NCBI RefSeq assembly: GCF_002280785.1
Contig: NZ_NCEQ01000003.1
Location: 248,001-312,000, forward strand
From: Brevundimonas subvibrioides
GTDB lineage: Bacteria > Pseudomonadota > Alphaproteobacteria > Caulobacterales > Caulobacteraceae
Reading direction: 5' to 3'
DNA length: 64,000 nt
Positions 1-9,441 of the stretch are shown piece after piece. The notes under the pieces were generated by a model, which saw only the letters and a list, made by a program, of their open reading frames with translations, did no database searches and was not told where the DNA came from. Position 1 is the first letter of the stretch; every line of letters starts with the position of its first letter. The position numbers and the translations under genes are program-made.

Positions 1-1624
1 CGGCGTCGAACTCCACGGCCACGCGGGTGACGGGCACGGTATCGACGTGGGCGTAGACCACCTTGATGCCGTTCGACAGGGCGGCGCGCTCGACGGCGGG
101 GAACTCCAGATCCGGCACCTGGCCGATGGCCGGCATCGGATCGCGGGCGACGCGCTGGATCTCGGCGGCCGGGGCCGGGGCCGCGCCCGACGGACTGGCG
201 GCGGCCTCAACATAGGCCTCGCGCTCACCGGGCGCGATGGTCATGTCGAACACCGGGCGGGTCAGCCAGCGCTGCATGGCGGCCGTCACCTGGGCCGGGG
301 TGACCGAGGCATAGGCGGCCAGCTCGGTCTTGTAGTGGTCCGGATCGCCCGCATAGAGCTGGCCCTCGGCCAGCACATTGGCCTTGCCGTTGACCTGTTC
401 CAGGCTCTGGATCCGGCCCGAGACATAGCGGGTGGCGACGCGGGCGACCTCTTCCTCGGTCGGCCCCCGGGCGATGAAGTCGGCGACGATGGCGTCGAGG
501 CGACGGCCCACCTCGGCGGCGTCCACGCCCGGCTTCACATTGACCGAGATGTCGAAGATGCCGATGCGGTGGAAGTCCGACAGGGACGACGACACCTGCA
601 CCGCCGTCTGCTCGTCGCGGACCAGCAGGTTGTCGAGGCGCGAGGAGGCCAGACCGCCCAGCACCTGGGCGCCGACCGACAGAGGCACGGCGTCGTCGCT
701 GAGCAGGCCCGGCACGGCCCAGCTGCGCGTCAGACGGGTGGTGGCCACCCGGTCCGTCATGGTCGCCACGATCGGGGCGGCCAGGGTCGGCACGTCAGCC
801 TCGGCCGGGGTGTTGACCGGGCCGCGCGCGATGGCGCCGAAATAGCGCTCCATCAGCGGGCGCGCCGTGGCCTCGTCGATGTCGCCCGACAGGACCACGA
901 TGGCGTTGTTGGGGCCGTAGTTCTCGCGGAACCAGTTGCGCACCGTCTCGAGGCTGGCGGCGTCCAGATCGGCCATCGAGCCGATGGTCGAGTGGCGATA
1001 GGGGTGGCCTTCGGGGAAGAGGGCTTCCAGCTGGGCGTATTCGAACATGCCGTAGGGCTGGTTGTCGCCCTGGCGCTTCTCGTTCTGGACCACGCCGCGC
1101 TGCAGATCGAGCACGGGCTGGCCGATCTCGCCGAGCAGATAGCCCATGCGGTCGCTCTCGAGGAACAGGGCCTGTTCCAGCGCCGGGGTCGGGACGGTCT
1201 GGAAATAGTTGGTGCGGTCGAACCAGGTCGTGCCGTTCAGGTTCGACGGCCCGAGGTTGCGCATCCGGCCCAGATAGGAGCCCGGCGCATTCTCCGACCC
1301 GCCGAACATCAGGTGTTCGAACAGGTGGGCGAAGCCGGTCGACCCGGCCGGCTCGTCCTTGGAGCCGACATTGTACCAGACCGACACCGCCACCACCGGC
1401 GCCTTGCGATCCTCGTGCACGATCACCGTCAGCCCGTTGTCGAGCGTGAACCGCGTCCACGGAATATCGACCTCGGCGACCAGCTGCGACACCGGGGCGG
1501 CCTTCAGTTCGGCGGCCTGGGGCGTGGTCGCCGCCATCGGGGCGGCGGACGTTTGAGCCAGCACGGGGGCGGCGGGGGCGATCACGGCCAGAAGGGCGGC
1601 GAGGGAGACGGAGCGAAGACGCAT
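1..1624 (-). CDS. M16 family zinc metallopeptidase, C-terminal part missing
   Basis: The minus-strand frame from the ATG at 1624 stays open to the window edge, so only about 540 N-terminal residues are seen. A signal peptide (hydrophobic stretch ending in VLAQ near residue 24) is followed by an M16 peptidase domain with the inverted zinc motif HLFEH at residues 100-104 and a downstream NEKRQGDNQ segment typical of the third zinc ligand region. A second, usually inactive, M16 domain begins before the edge. The family are periplasmic or inner-membrane oligopeptidases and processing peptidases; the substrate cannot be told. It lies 101 bp downstream of the terminase gene, same strand. Confidence 0.9.
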   Translation of the reverse strand, partial: MRLRSVSLAALLAVIAPAAPVLAQTSAAPMAATTPQAAELKAAPVSQLVAEVDIPWTRFTLDNGLTVIVHEDRKAPVVAVSVWYNVGSKDEPAGSTGFAHLFEHLMFGGSENAPGSYLGRMRNLGPSNLNGTTWFDRTNYFQTVPTPALEQALFLESDRMGYLLGEIGQPVLDLQRGVVQNEKRQGDNQPYGMFEYAQLEALFPEGHPYRHSTIGSMADLDAASLETVRNWFRENYGPNNAIVVLSGDIDEATARPLMERYFGAIARGPVNTPAEADVPTLAAPIVATMTDRVATTRLTRSWAVPGLLSDDAVPLSVGAQVLGGLASSRLDNLLVRDEQTAVQVSSSLSDFHRIGIFDISVNVKPGVDAAEVGRRLDAIVADFIARGPTEEEVARVATRYVSGRIQSLEQVNGKANVLAEGQLYAGDPDHYKTELAAYASVTPAQVTAAMQRWLTRPVFDMTIAPGEREAYVEAAASPSGAAPAPAAEIQRVARDPMPAIGQVPDLEFPAVERAALSNGIKVVYAHVDTVPVTRVAVEFDA

Positions 1625-1725
1625 GCGAGAAACAGTCCTTTTCCAGAAGCGCGCAAACATTAACGCCCGCAGGCCGGTCCGCAATCGTCAGGACCCGAAC
1701 ATGGACAAAGAGTCACAATCCCGTC

Positions 1726-3252
1726 TCACAGCACCCACGCCCTCGGCCTCGCCGCCCCGCCCCCGTCGATCAGCAGGTCGGTCACCGCCCAGACCAGGGC
1801 GTCCGCCCGATCCGGGCTGGCCCCGCCTACCTCCCCCATCTCCAGCAGCTCCTCCTCCAGCAGGGTCAGCTCGCCCACATGGCCGACCCGTCCCTGTTCA
1901 TACAGGGCCGCCACCGGCTCGGCCCGGGCGCGCTTGCCGACCCGCGCCTGCACCCGCCGCACGACCTGGGTCACCCCCGCCCCCTTGAGCACCGTTTCGA
2001 CCATGTCCCCGCCCTGGTTGCCCTCGGCCACGACCCGGACCGGACAGGCCAGGGCCGCCTCCCAGTCCTTCGCCGTCCTGGCGACCCGCGCCGCCCAGCC
2101 CGCCGGCGACAGCCCCCGGACCGAGCGGTCGTCCAGCACCCAGGCCGTCCCCGCCGCCCGCGCCACCACCACAATGCCGCAGGCGTCGCCGCCCTCGCCC
2201 GACAGGGTCCCGACCGGCGGATCCACCGCCACCACCGCCCGTTCGTATCCCTCCCTCGCCCCGCCGAGCATCCACGACCGGCCCAACATCCGCGCCCGCG
2301 CCATCTCGACCGAGGTGAACAGCGCCCCCTCGGCCTCCAGCACCACCCCGTCCAGCTCCTGCGCCGCCCGTCGCGTCCCGCCGTACAGATCCTGCATCGC
2401 CTCCAGAAACCCCTCGGCCAGGTTCTCCGCATTGGCCCCCGTCGGCGCATGGGTCCGCGCGCAGGACGCCTCCGCCAGCACCCGCCGCAGCACCGCCAGG
2501 GGCCTGGGCGTCGTGGTGAGAAGCAACCTCGGAACCCATTCTTGTGGGCTACCGCTCGCGACACGGTCGCTCGCTGCTTGAGCCCGTTTCTCCTCCCCCC
2601 TTGTGGGGGAGGTGGCCCGCAGCGCAGCGGAGGGACGGAGGGGGCCACGCGCCCCCAGCCTCACACCCAGCCTCAGCATCGCCAGCCCCTCCTCCGGCCT
2701 GTCCCAGGCGCAGAACTCATCCCCCCAGGCGGCATGGAACTGCGGTCCCCTCAGCCGTTCCGGCTCGGCCGCAGACAGCATCACCCCGACCGCCCCGCCC
2801 GGAAACACCAGCCGCCGCAGCGAGCTCTCCATCACCGGCGGCGTCCGGAACGGCAGGTTCATCAGCCCCGAAGGCCCCTCGACCATGACCGCGCGCACAT
2901 CGTGCAGCGTCGCCCCCACCAGGGCGATCCGTCCCCCGGCCCCCAGTCTTGCCGCCACATCCGAGACCCACTCCGCCCCCGCCCGCGTCTTCCCCGCCCC
3001 CCGCCCGCCCAGAAACACCCAGGTCCGCCACGGGCCAGACGGCGCCCGCTGAGCCTCATGGGCGGCGCCGTCCCAGGCCAACCTCGCCTGATCGTCGGGA
3101 TGAAGCGCCTCGACCTCCGCCTTCGTCAGAAGCGTGACCCCCGCGTTTTCCTCCCCCTTCATGGGGGAGGTGGCCCGCCGCGAAGCGGAGTGGAGGATGG
3201 ATCGCATGCGATCCGACGACGGGAGGGGGCCTTCCCCCCGCACCCTGCTCAC
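1726..3252 (-). CDS. Terminase large subunit, gene-transfer-agent type, with two repeat-derived insertions
   Basis: ATPase/nuclease that packages DNA into phage or gene-transfer-agent heads. Walker A GGRGAGKT is at residues 82-89, a Walker B-like WGDEF at 176-180, and a C-terminal nuclease region has VAVDPP, VAEGNQGGDMV and RADALVWAV. Family members normally run straight from LRLGxRLG to PRLLLTTTPRP; here about 40 residues (201-240) from an intergenic-type palindromic repeat separate them in frame. A second repeat copy encodes roughly residues 2-38 right after the GTG start. That start overlaps the stop of the upstream gene (GTGA), favouring coupled translation from 3252; ATG at 3162, inside the repeat, is the alternative. 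No portal or capsid gene follows within the window. Confidence 0.85.
   Translation of the reverse strand: MSRVRGEGPLPSSDRMRSILHSASRRATSPMKGEENAGVTLLTKAEVEALHPDDQARLAWDGAAHEAQRAPSGPWRTWVFLGGRGAGKTRAGAEWVSDVAARLGAGGRIALVGATLHDVRAVMVEGPSGLMNLPFRTPPVMESSLRRLVFPGGAVGVMLSAAEPERLRGPQFHAAWGDEFCAWDRPEEGLAMLRLGVRLGARGPLRPSAALRATSPTRGEEKRAQAASDRVASGSPQEWVPRLLLTTTPRPLAVLRRVLAEASCARTHAPTGANAENLAEGFLEAMQDLYGGTRRAAQELDGVVLEAEGALFTSVEMARARMLGRSWMLGGAREGYERAVVAVDPPVGTLSGEGGDACGIVVVARAAGTAWVLDDRSVRGLSPAGWAARVARTAKDWEAALACPVRVVAEGNQGGDMVETVLKGAGVTQVVRRVQARVGKRARAEPVAALYEQGRVGHVGELTLLEEELLEMGEVGGASPDRADALVWAVTDLLIDGGGAARPRAWVL
2590..2652. repeat. Palindromic repeat copy 1, inside the terminase gene
   Basis: A stem CCTCCCCC-TTGT-GGGGGAGG is followed by GTGGCCCGCAGCGCAGCGG and GGGACGGAGGGGG, the same order as in the intergenic copies near 3150, 39010 and 60990. 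It is read through in frame as part of terminase residues 201-240. The insertion at protein level spans about 2533-2652, so some flanking sequence came with it. Confidence 0.75.
3150..3245. repeat. Palindromic repeat copy 2, at the terminase 5' end
   Basis: It starts with CCTCCCCC-TTCAT-GGGGGAGG, then GTGGCCCGCCGCGAAGCGGA, a short palindrome around GGATCGCATGCGATCC, and ends in GGGAGGGGGCC. It lies between the overlapping start/stop junction at 3249-3252 and the first conserved terminase residues, so it is translated if the GTG at 3252 is used. Confidence 0.75.
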
Positions 3253-3752
3253 CCCTCCACCCCCAGCCGCGCCAGGATCGCCGCCAGCGCGGCCTCCTGC
3301 TGCGGCGTCCGCGCTCCGGCCGACGCCGCCCCCTCATCCCCCAGCGCCCGATCGAGCCTCAGCATCAGGGCCGCCAGCCGCCCATAGGCATAGGCCCGCG
3401 CCGTATCCCCGCCCCTCAGCATCCCGACCGTGGTCCGCACCGCCGCCCGCATCGCGACCGACAGGTCCGCGTCCGCCGCCAGCGCCCGGACGGGCGCATC
3501 CGCCTTCACGCCCGAGATCGCCCGCGCCTTCGCGTCCGCCGCCTCCGGCGTCATCGGCGGCTTTTCCGCCTTCAGATCCCGGCGCAGCCAGCCCTCCTTG
3601 CCCGCCCGCGCATAGATCTTCCGCTCGCAGCAGCCGTACTCGGCGGCGATGGTCTTCGCCGTCGCCCCGGCCACATAGAGGGCCCTCATCTCCGCCCACT
3701 CATCGGGGTTGTGTCGCCTGTGCGGACGTCGGTTCAGGGGCGCTTCGGTCAT
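3249..3752 (-). CDS. Small terminase-like DNA-binding protein (gene-transfer-agent g1-like)
   Basis: A 167-residue protein with an N-terminal helix-turn-helix-like region (about residues 15-60, including ATAKTIAAEYGCCERKIYAR), followed by an alanine-rich helical part. Small, HTH-bearing and directly upstream of and overlapping a terminase large-subunit gene, it fits the small terminase subunit that recognises DNA and loads the motor. Recognition rests mainly on context and the HTH; sequence alone is weak. Start ATG at 3752. The GTGA overlap with the next gene indicates one transcript. Confidence 0.6.
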   Translation of the reverse strand: MTEAPLNRRPHRRHNPDEWAEMRALYVAGATAKTIAAEYGCCERKIYARAGKEGWLRRDLKAEKPPMTPEAADAKARAISGVKADAPVRALAADADLSVAMRAAVRTTVGMLRGGDTARAYAYGRLAALMLRLDRALGDEGAASAGARTPQQEAALAAILARLGVEG

Positions 3753-3924
3753 GCCCCGGATTGTATGGGGACGGCGAAAGGGGGCGCGCTAAAGGGCTAT
3801 AAATAGAGCCAGGCCTTGATTCGATTGAGGTTCCAGGCCGATCCGTTGATGGGTATCACCCACTGACAGGCTCCATGATCGTCGCGATCGGGATCGCTCA
3901 ACAGGCCGGCGGCCGCATTGCGCG

Positions 3925-4335
3925 TTAATCGACCCAGCCGGCAGGGAGCGGACCTGTCAGCAAGCCGGCTTCTCGACACGTTCCCAGATGGCTACGCGCG
4001 AGGACACGATTGGGCCGGGTCGCGACGTCTTCGATGGCATTGACCATTCCGAACGCGACGGGCTGCTTTTGATCGCTGAAGTCCAGGTCGAAGTATATGA
4101 CCACAAACGGCGGCTGACCGTCCGCCAGCAGGAATCCACACGCCAGCGTCCCGGCAGGATGGATCTGAAACTGCTCCAGTCGGACCTGACGCCCCCAGGG
4201 TTGAGCGTCGAGGCGCGCGTGGACAAGGTCCAGAATCTGTTGATCCGTGGGCCTGACACCCGACCCGCGCCTCTCAATTGCGCACCCGGGGAGGGCGGCA
4301 ACTGCGAGGGCGACGACAAGAAGCTTTCGTAGCAT
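3925..4335 (-). CDS. Hypothetical lipoprotein
   Basis: A 136-residue protein with a clear lipoprotein signal (hydrophobic stretch then LPGC, cysteine near residue 18). The mature part has no domain I recognise; it contains a hydrophobic strand PPFVVIYFDLDF. The ATG at 4335 overlaps the TGA of the upstream groEL-tail/RTX reading frame (TGATG), which suggests translational coupling; a GTG lies one codon upstream at 4338. Local GC is lower than in the flanking housekeeping genes, consistent with an accessory patch. Function unknown. Confidence 0.6.
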   Translation of the reverse strand: MLRKLLVVALAVAALPGCAIERRGSGVRPTDQQILDLVHARLDAQPWGRQVRLEQFQIHPAGTLACGFLLADGQPPFVVIYFDLDFSDQKQPVAFGMVNAIEDVATRPNRVLARSHLGTCREAGLLTGPLPAGWVD

Positions 4336-4736
4336 CACAAGATCCAGCCCGATGATGGAGACGCGGCTCCTTGGACAATGAAGGAGGCATCCGCCAGAGC
4401 ATCACCATTGATATCAAACTCGATCAGCCAGCTCCCCGGTGTGCTTTGGCCCACCATTCGGATTTGTCCGGCCTGACCGGTGAAGCTCGAAGTCCATGAG
4501 AAAGCCTGATCTCCCGACGCACTCGTGTTCGCGTCAATGCCGGACAGGTCAATCAGGTCACCATTCTCAAAGTCGGTGATCATGTCGAGCCCGTCTACGC
4601 CGAACTCGTCGAGGTTCTGGAAGAGGAAGACGTCTTGACCGGCGCCGCCCATGCCGGTGCCGCCGCCGCCGCCGCCCGAGCCCATTTTGGGAGCATCGGC
4701 CACGGCGGCTGAGGGGGTGATCAGGACGCCGGCGAC
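4335..4736 (-). pseudogene. groEL 3'-end copy C fused to a serralysin C-terminal (RTX) fragment
   Basis: Immediately after the higA stop codon (TAG, 4739-4737), in the same frame, the sequence encodes the end of GroEL ([17 protein letters not shown], then a Gly-rich tail). Within the glycine repeats it passes without a frame break into a domain resembling the peptidase M10 serralysin C-terminal region: GGAGQDVFLF, DMITDFENGDLIDLSGIDA, ASGDQAFSW, DINGDALADASFIVQG. Serralysin-type C termini carry type I secretion signals at the end of large proteins; here only about 100 residues exist. A GTG at 4703 could start a 122-residue product, but no convincing ribosome-binding site is seen. Probably a recombination relic; expression is possible because the downstream lipoprotein overlaps it. 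Confidence 0.7.
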
Positions 4737-5066
4737 CTAAGCCACCTTCAGCGGCAGGATCGCCGCCAGCTCATCCCGCGCGGCGATGGCCGCCTTCGAC
4801 AGGTCGTGCTGCGTCTGAAGGTTCATCCAGAACTCCGCCGTGGTCCCGAACACCCGGGCCAGCCGCAGCGCCGTGTCCGAGGTCAGGGCCTGTTCCTCGC
4901 GCACCAGCCGTTCGATCCGCGTCCGGTCCTTCAGCCCCATGGCCCTGGCCAGGGCGCCGGGCGTCAGGCCGTAGTCGGGCAGGACGTCCTCGCGCAGGTG
5001 TTCGCCCGGATGCGACAGGGGCTCGGCGAAGGCGGTGTAGTCGTGGGCGGTCTGTGGGGTGGGCAT
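4737..5066 (-). CDS. higA: HigA-family antitoxin
   Basis: A 109-residue XRE-type HigA antitoxin: HPGEHLREDVLPDYGLTP, then the HTH (residues about 32-60) and the family signature TSDTALRLARVFGTTAEFWMNLQ. It neutralises a HigB-type ribosome-dependent RNase and represses its own operon. The start ATG at 5066 follows the higB stop by 7 nt with GAGGA just upstream. The gene is intact while the toxin upstream is frameshifted. Its stop codon directly abuts a copy of the groEL 3' end. Confidence 0.85.
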   Translation of the reverse strand: MPTPQTAHDYTAFAEPLSHPGEHLREDVLPDYGLTPGALARAMGLKDRTRIERLVREEQALTSDTALRLARVFGTTAEFWMNLQTQHDLSKAAIAARDELAAILPLKVA

Positions 5067-5073
5067 GACGTCC

Positions 5074-5372
5074 TCAATGATAGTCCACGAACTCGACCTG
5101 TTCCGGGCCGTGGTCGCCCCAGACGAAGCAGATGCGGAACGGGTCGTTGACGCTGATCGACCCCAATCTTACGGGACGATTTGTCCCGCGCGGTCGTCGC
5201 CCAGTCTGTGCAGCCGGTGTCCCGGCGGCACACGCAGGTCTTCGACGGAGGTCGCGGCGTCGAGCCGTTGCAGCCGCCGCCGCGTCGCCTTGACCAGATC
5301 GGCCGGAAAGCCCTTGGGCGCGCGGCCTTCGAAGACCGACTGCGCCTCGCGGGATTTCCAGCTCTGGATCAT
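5074..5372 (-). pseudogene. higB: HigB toxin, frameshifted
   Basis: RelE-superfamily toxin that cleaves translated mRNA. From the ATG at 5372 the frame reads MIQSWKSREAQSVFEGRAPK through DLRVPPGHRLHRLGDDRAGQ and then hits a stop at 5169. The rest of the family sequence (SISVNDPFRICFVWGDHG, EQVEFVDYH, stop at 5074) continues in another frame. About 17-20 extra bases between GQ and SISVND cause the shift. They create a perfect inverted repeat, CGGGAC-GATTT-GTCCCG, near 5174-5190. The toxin is therefore probably inactive unless there is recoding or a sequencing error. Confidence 0.8.
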
Positions 5373-5436
5373 AGCAGGTTGTAGCGCGCGGCGCTACGGC
5401 GCCTTCGCGGGCCGGCGCGGCGCCTCCTCTTTATCG

Positions 5437-5451
5437 GAACATAAGAAGAAC
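5437..5451 (-). promoter_or_regulatory. LexA (SOS) box upstream of higBA
   Basis: Read on the minus strand this is GTTC-TTCTTAT-GTTC, a perfect match to the alphaproteobacterial LexA consensus GTTC-N7-GTTC. It lies 65 bp upstream of the higB start. LexA control of higBA is known from Caulobacter crescentus, so the site fits the locus. Confidence 0.75.
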
Positions 5452-5476
5452 AAAATGCCCCCGGCATTGCAAGCAA

Positions 5477-5512
5477 GAAAAAGGGCGGGCCCGTTGCCGG
5501 ACCCGCCCTCTT
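5477..5512 (-). terminator. Terminator of groEL 3'-UTR copy B
   Basis: On the minus strand GGGCGGGTCCG-GCAA-CGGGCCCGCCC is followed by a T run. The same hairpin with small changes lies at 6486-6516 after groEL itself, so this is the duplicated groEL terminator now serving the vapBC side. Confidence 0.75.
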
Positions 5513-5585
5513 CTATTTCAGTCGGTGAGCGACCGGACCCGGCCTGCGCCGGGGCGTCCGGGCGGCGTGAACGCCGCCCGTCCGT

Positions 5586-5735
5586 TTAGAAGTCCATGTC
5601 GCCCATGCTGCCGCCGCCCGAGCCCTTTTTGGGCGCATCGGCCACAGCGGCTGAGGGGGTGATCAGGATGCCGGCGACCGAGGCCGCGTCCTGCAGGGCG
5701 GTGCGGACTCCCCTGGCGGGGTCGATCACGCCGGT
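5586..5735 (-). pseudogene. groEL 3'-end copy B (truncated)
   Basis: The minus strand encodes [40 protein letters not shown] and a shortened tail ending SMGDMDF with TAA. This matches the last ~60 codons of the neighbouring groEL apart from changes such as K to R, V to G and TTEA to TPSA, plus loss of most Gly-Met repeats. It begins exactly at the vapC stop codon and has no start of its own. It is followed by a copy of the groEL 3'-UTR (palindrome GGGCGGCG-TTCA-CGCCGCCC) and terminator. Confidence 0.85.
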
Positions 5736-6148
5736 CACGCAATCCACACCCCTTCCGCCTCTGCCGCCCGGCGCAAATCGCGATCGAAGGTCACAAGCGG
5801 CAGGTTCCGCCGCAGCGCCAGTTCCAGATAGAGGGCGTCATAGATGGTCAGGCCGTGGGTCTGGGCCAGAAGCGGCGTCCGAAGCGCCAGCGACGCCTGC
5901 CCCACATCGTCGATCTCGAGGTCGAGTGCCGCCACCTTTTGTCGGAACAGCGCGGCCTGGAGTTCGGTGATCCGCCGCCGCCGGATCGCGACCAGGATCA
6001 CATTCGCCATCTCCGCCGGGAAATGGAACGGCGCGATCAGCGACTGTCCGGCGTCATAGGCGATCCATCGTGCCGCCGCCTCATTGTCCTCATCCGGCAG
6101 AACCCATGCGGCCACGACCGAGGCGTCCACGACACGAAGGGCGCTCAC
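5735..6148 (-). CDS. vapC: VapC-type PIN-domain toxin
   Basis: PIN-domain RNase toxin of 137 residues if started at GTG 6148, ten bases after the antitoxin stop. An ATG at 6196 would add 16 residues and overlap the antitoxin gene. Acidic PIN residues are in place: D8 (VVDASVV), E46 (FPAEMANV), D104 (TIYDALYLE) and D122/D124 (TFDRDL). VapC toxins usually cleave tRNA or rRNA and are held by the antitoxin encoded upstream. The gene ends at the junction with groEL 3'-end copy B. Confidence 0.85.
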   Translation of the reverse strand: MSALRVVDASVVAAWVLPDEDNEAAARWIAYDAGQSLIAPFHFPAEMANVILVAIRRRRITELQAALFRQKVAALDLEIDDVGQASLALRTPLLAQTHGLTIYDALYLELALRRNLPLVTFDRDLRRAAEAEGVWIA

Positions 6149-6158
6149 CGCGACCGGC

Positions 6159-6431
6159 TCACCGCTGGCCTTCCCGCTTCCATTCCCGGATTTCATCCCG
6201 GGTCACGGGGCCGCCGGTTCGACGGATATCCTCGCGCAGCGCGCTGGCGCTTTCCATCAGGGCCGCGATGTCTTCCGGGGTCCGGGCCTTGTGTGTCACC
6301 GCCTCCGGCGGGGCGATGCGGGCCACGACGCGACCGTGGCGCGTGACGACGGTCTCCTCGCCGCGCTCGGCGCGGTCGATCAGTTCGGAAAAGCGGCTCC
6401 GGGCGTCGAGCACGCCCAAGGTGGCGGTCAT
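6159..6431 (-). CDS. vapB: Phd/YefM-family antitoxin of the VapC pair
   Basis: A 90-residue antitoxin. The N-terminal half (MTATLGVLDARSRFSELID, VVTRHGRVVARIAPPEA) is the Phd/YefM DNA-binding fold; the C-terminal half (TPEDIAALMESASALREDIR) is the toxin-neutralising helix region. Start ATG 6431 has AGGA upstream. Toxin and antitoxin are co-transcribed, and a palindrome sits over the start region for autorepression. Confidence 0.85.
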   Translation of the reverse strand: MTATLGVLDARSRFSELIDRAERGEETVVTRHGRVVARIAPPEAVTHKARTPEDIAALMESASALREDIRRTGGPVTRDEIREWKREGQR

Positions 6432-6442
6432 GGCTGAAATCC

Positions 6443-6460
6443 TGTCCAGAATTCTGCACA
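6443..6460 (-). promoter_or_regulatory. Palindromic operator before vapBC, with -10 box
   Basis: TGT-C-CAGAATTCTG-C-ACA is an 18-bp palindrome with one mismatched pair, 12 bp upstream of the antitoxin ATG. A candidate -10 (TATGTT, minus strand 6467-6462) touches it. The position fits autoregulation by the toxin-antitoxin complex; the assignment is inferred. Confidence 0.5.
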
Positions 6461-6485
6461 TAACATAGCATGCTCGGCGAACACG

Positions 6486-6516
6486 AAAAAGGGCGGGCCC
6501 TTGCGGACCCGCCCTC
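6486..6516 (-). terminator. groESL terminator
   Basis: On the minus strand GGGCGGGTCC-GCAA-GGGCCCGCCC is followed by TTTTT. A second hairpin, GGGCGGCG-TTCA-CGCCGCCC, lies between it and the groEL stop near 6570-6590. Confidence 0.75.
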
Positions 6517-6597
6517 TTCATTTCAGCCTGTGACTGAGCCCTGGACCCCGGCCTGCGCCGGGGCGTCCGGGCGGCGTGAACGCCGCCCGGACGCCTG

Positions 6598-8686
<2,089 letters not shown>

Positions 8687-8695
8687 CGCGCAGCG

Positions 8696-8724
8696 GAAGT
8701 AGGGTCGCGGCCCAGCAGCGTCAA
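8696..8724 (-). promoter_or_regulatory. groESL promoter candidate
   Basis: Minus strand TTGACG (8724-8719), 17-bp spacer, TACTTC (8701-8696), with CIRCE just downstream. The CTTGACG part also resembles a heat-shock sigma-32 -35 box, so dual control is possible. Confidence 0.5.
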
Positions 8725-8865
8725 GACGTGCGCGCTCGATGAACGCCAGATGAACAGGAATTCAATTCAGCCGTTCAGGTTCACGAGCGCAGCAATGGAC
8801 TTCGTCGGTCACCGTTCGCCCGGGTGGGAGAGCAGGCTTCACCGACCGCCTTGGAGGGCCAGAGA

Positions 8866-9411
8866 ATGAAGATGTTTCGGATGATCGCTGTCGGCGCAGC
8901 CGCCCTGACCCTGAGCGCCGTCGCCATGCCGGCCGCCGCCCAGAACTACGGTCGCGGCCATGACCGGCACGATCGGAATGACGACGGCGATGTGGTCGCA
9001 GGGCTGCTGGTCGGCGCTGTCGTCGGCGGGATCGCCGGCGCGGTGCTCGGCGACGGCGATGATCGCTATGTCGCCGGGGGAGCCCTGGCCGGGGCGGCTC
9101 TGGGCGCGGCGGCGGCCAGCGACGACGACCGTCGCGGCTATCGCTCCTATGGCGGGAGCAGCTACGGCTACAGCTACGGTTCGGGCTACGGTTACGGCAA
9201 CAGTGGATACCGCTCCGACTGTGACTACTGGCGGGACGGACGCTGCTGGCGCAATCGCGGCCACTGGGAGCGCGAGCACGGCATCAACAGCCGTGAGCGG
9301 GGCTGGGACCGCCGCGACGACCGCAGGGATGATCGCCGCGACTGGCGTTCGGATCGGCGAGAAGACCGCAGGGACGACAGGCGCGACGATCGCCGCTGGC
9401 GCAACTACTGA
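8866..9411 (+). CDS. Exported glycine-zipper protein with an Arg/Asp-rich tail
   Basis: A 181-residue protein: signal peptide (MKMFRMIAVGAAALTLSAVA...AAAQ), two Gly/Ala-rich segments of glycine-zipper type (GLLVGAVVGGIAGAVLG and GGALAGAALGAAAA), a Tyr/Gly/Ser-rich stretch, DCDYWRDGRCW with two cysteines, and a C terminus built of RDDRRDD units. Probably periplasmic or outer-membrane associated. The ATG at 8866 is preferred to upstream GTG 8824 because GGAGG lies upstream and the signal peptide begins there. Function unknown. Confidence 0.75.
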   Translation: MKMFRMIAVGAAALTLSAVAMPAAAQNYGRGHDRHDRNDDGDVVAGLLVGAVVGGIAGAVLGDGDDRYVAGGALAGAALGAAAASDDDRRGYRSYGGSSYGYSYGSGYGYGNSGYRSDCDYWRDGRCWRNRGHWEREHGINSRERGWDRRDDRRDDRRDWRSDRREDRRDDRRDDRRWRNY

Positions 9412-9419
9412 GACCTGAA

Positions 9420-9439
9420 ACGGGCCCTGCGGGGCCCGT
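9420..9439. terminator. Bidirectional hairpin between convergent genes
   Basis: CGGGCCC-TGCG-GGGCCCG lies in the 30-bp gap between this gene pair. There is no long T run, so it is only a likely terminator. Confidence 0.5.
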
Positions 9440-9441
9440 CT

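Noticed and set aside
47..1663. Long plus-strand open frame of 538 codons
   Set aside because: Arg/His/Gly-rich shadow of the M16 peptidase on the other strand, with no domain; the minus-strand frame has a signal peptide and HLFEH.
5074..5372. Programmed frameshift in higB
   Set aside because: The extra bases are not a slippery site and include an in-frame stop after a hairpin arm; a disabling mutation is simpler.
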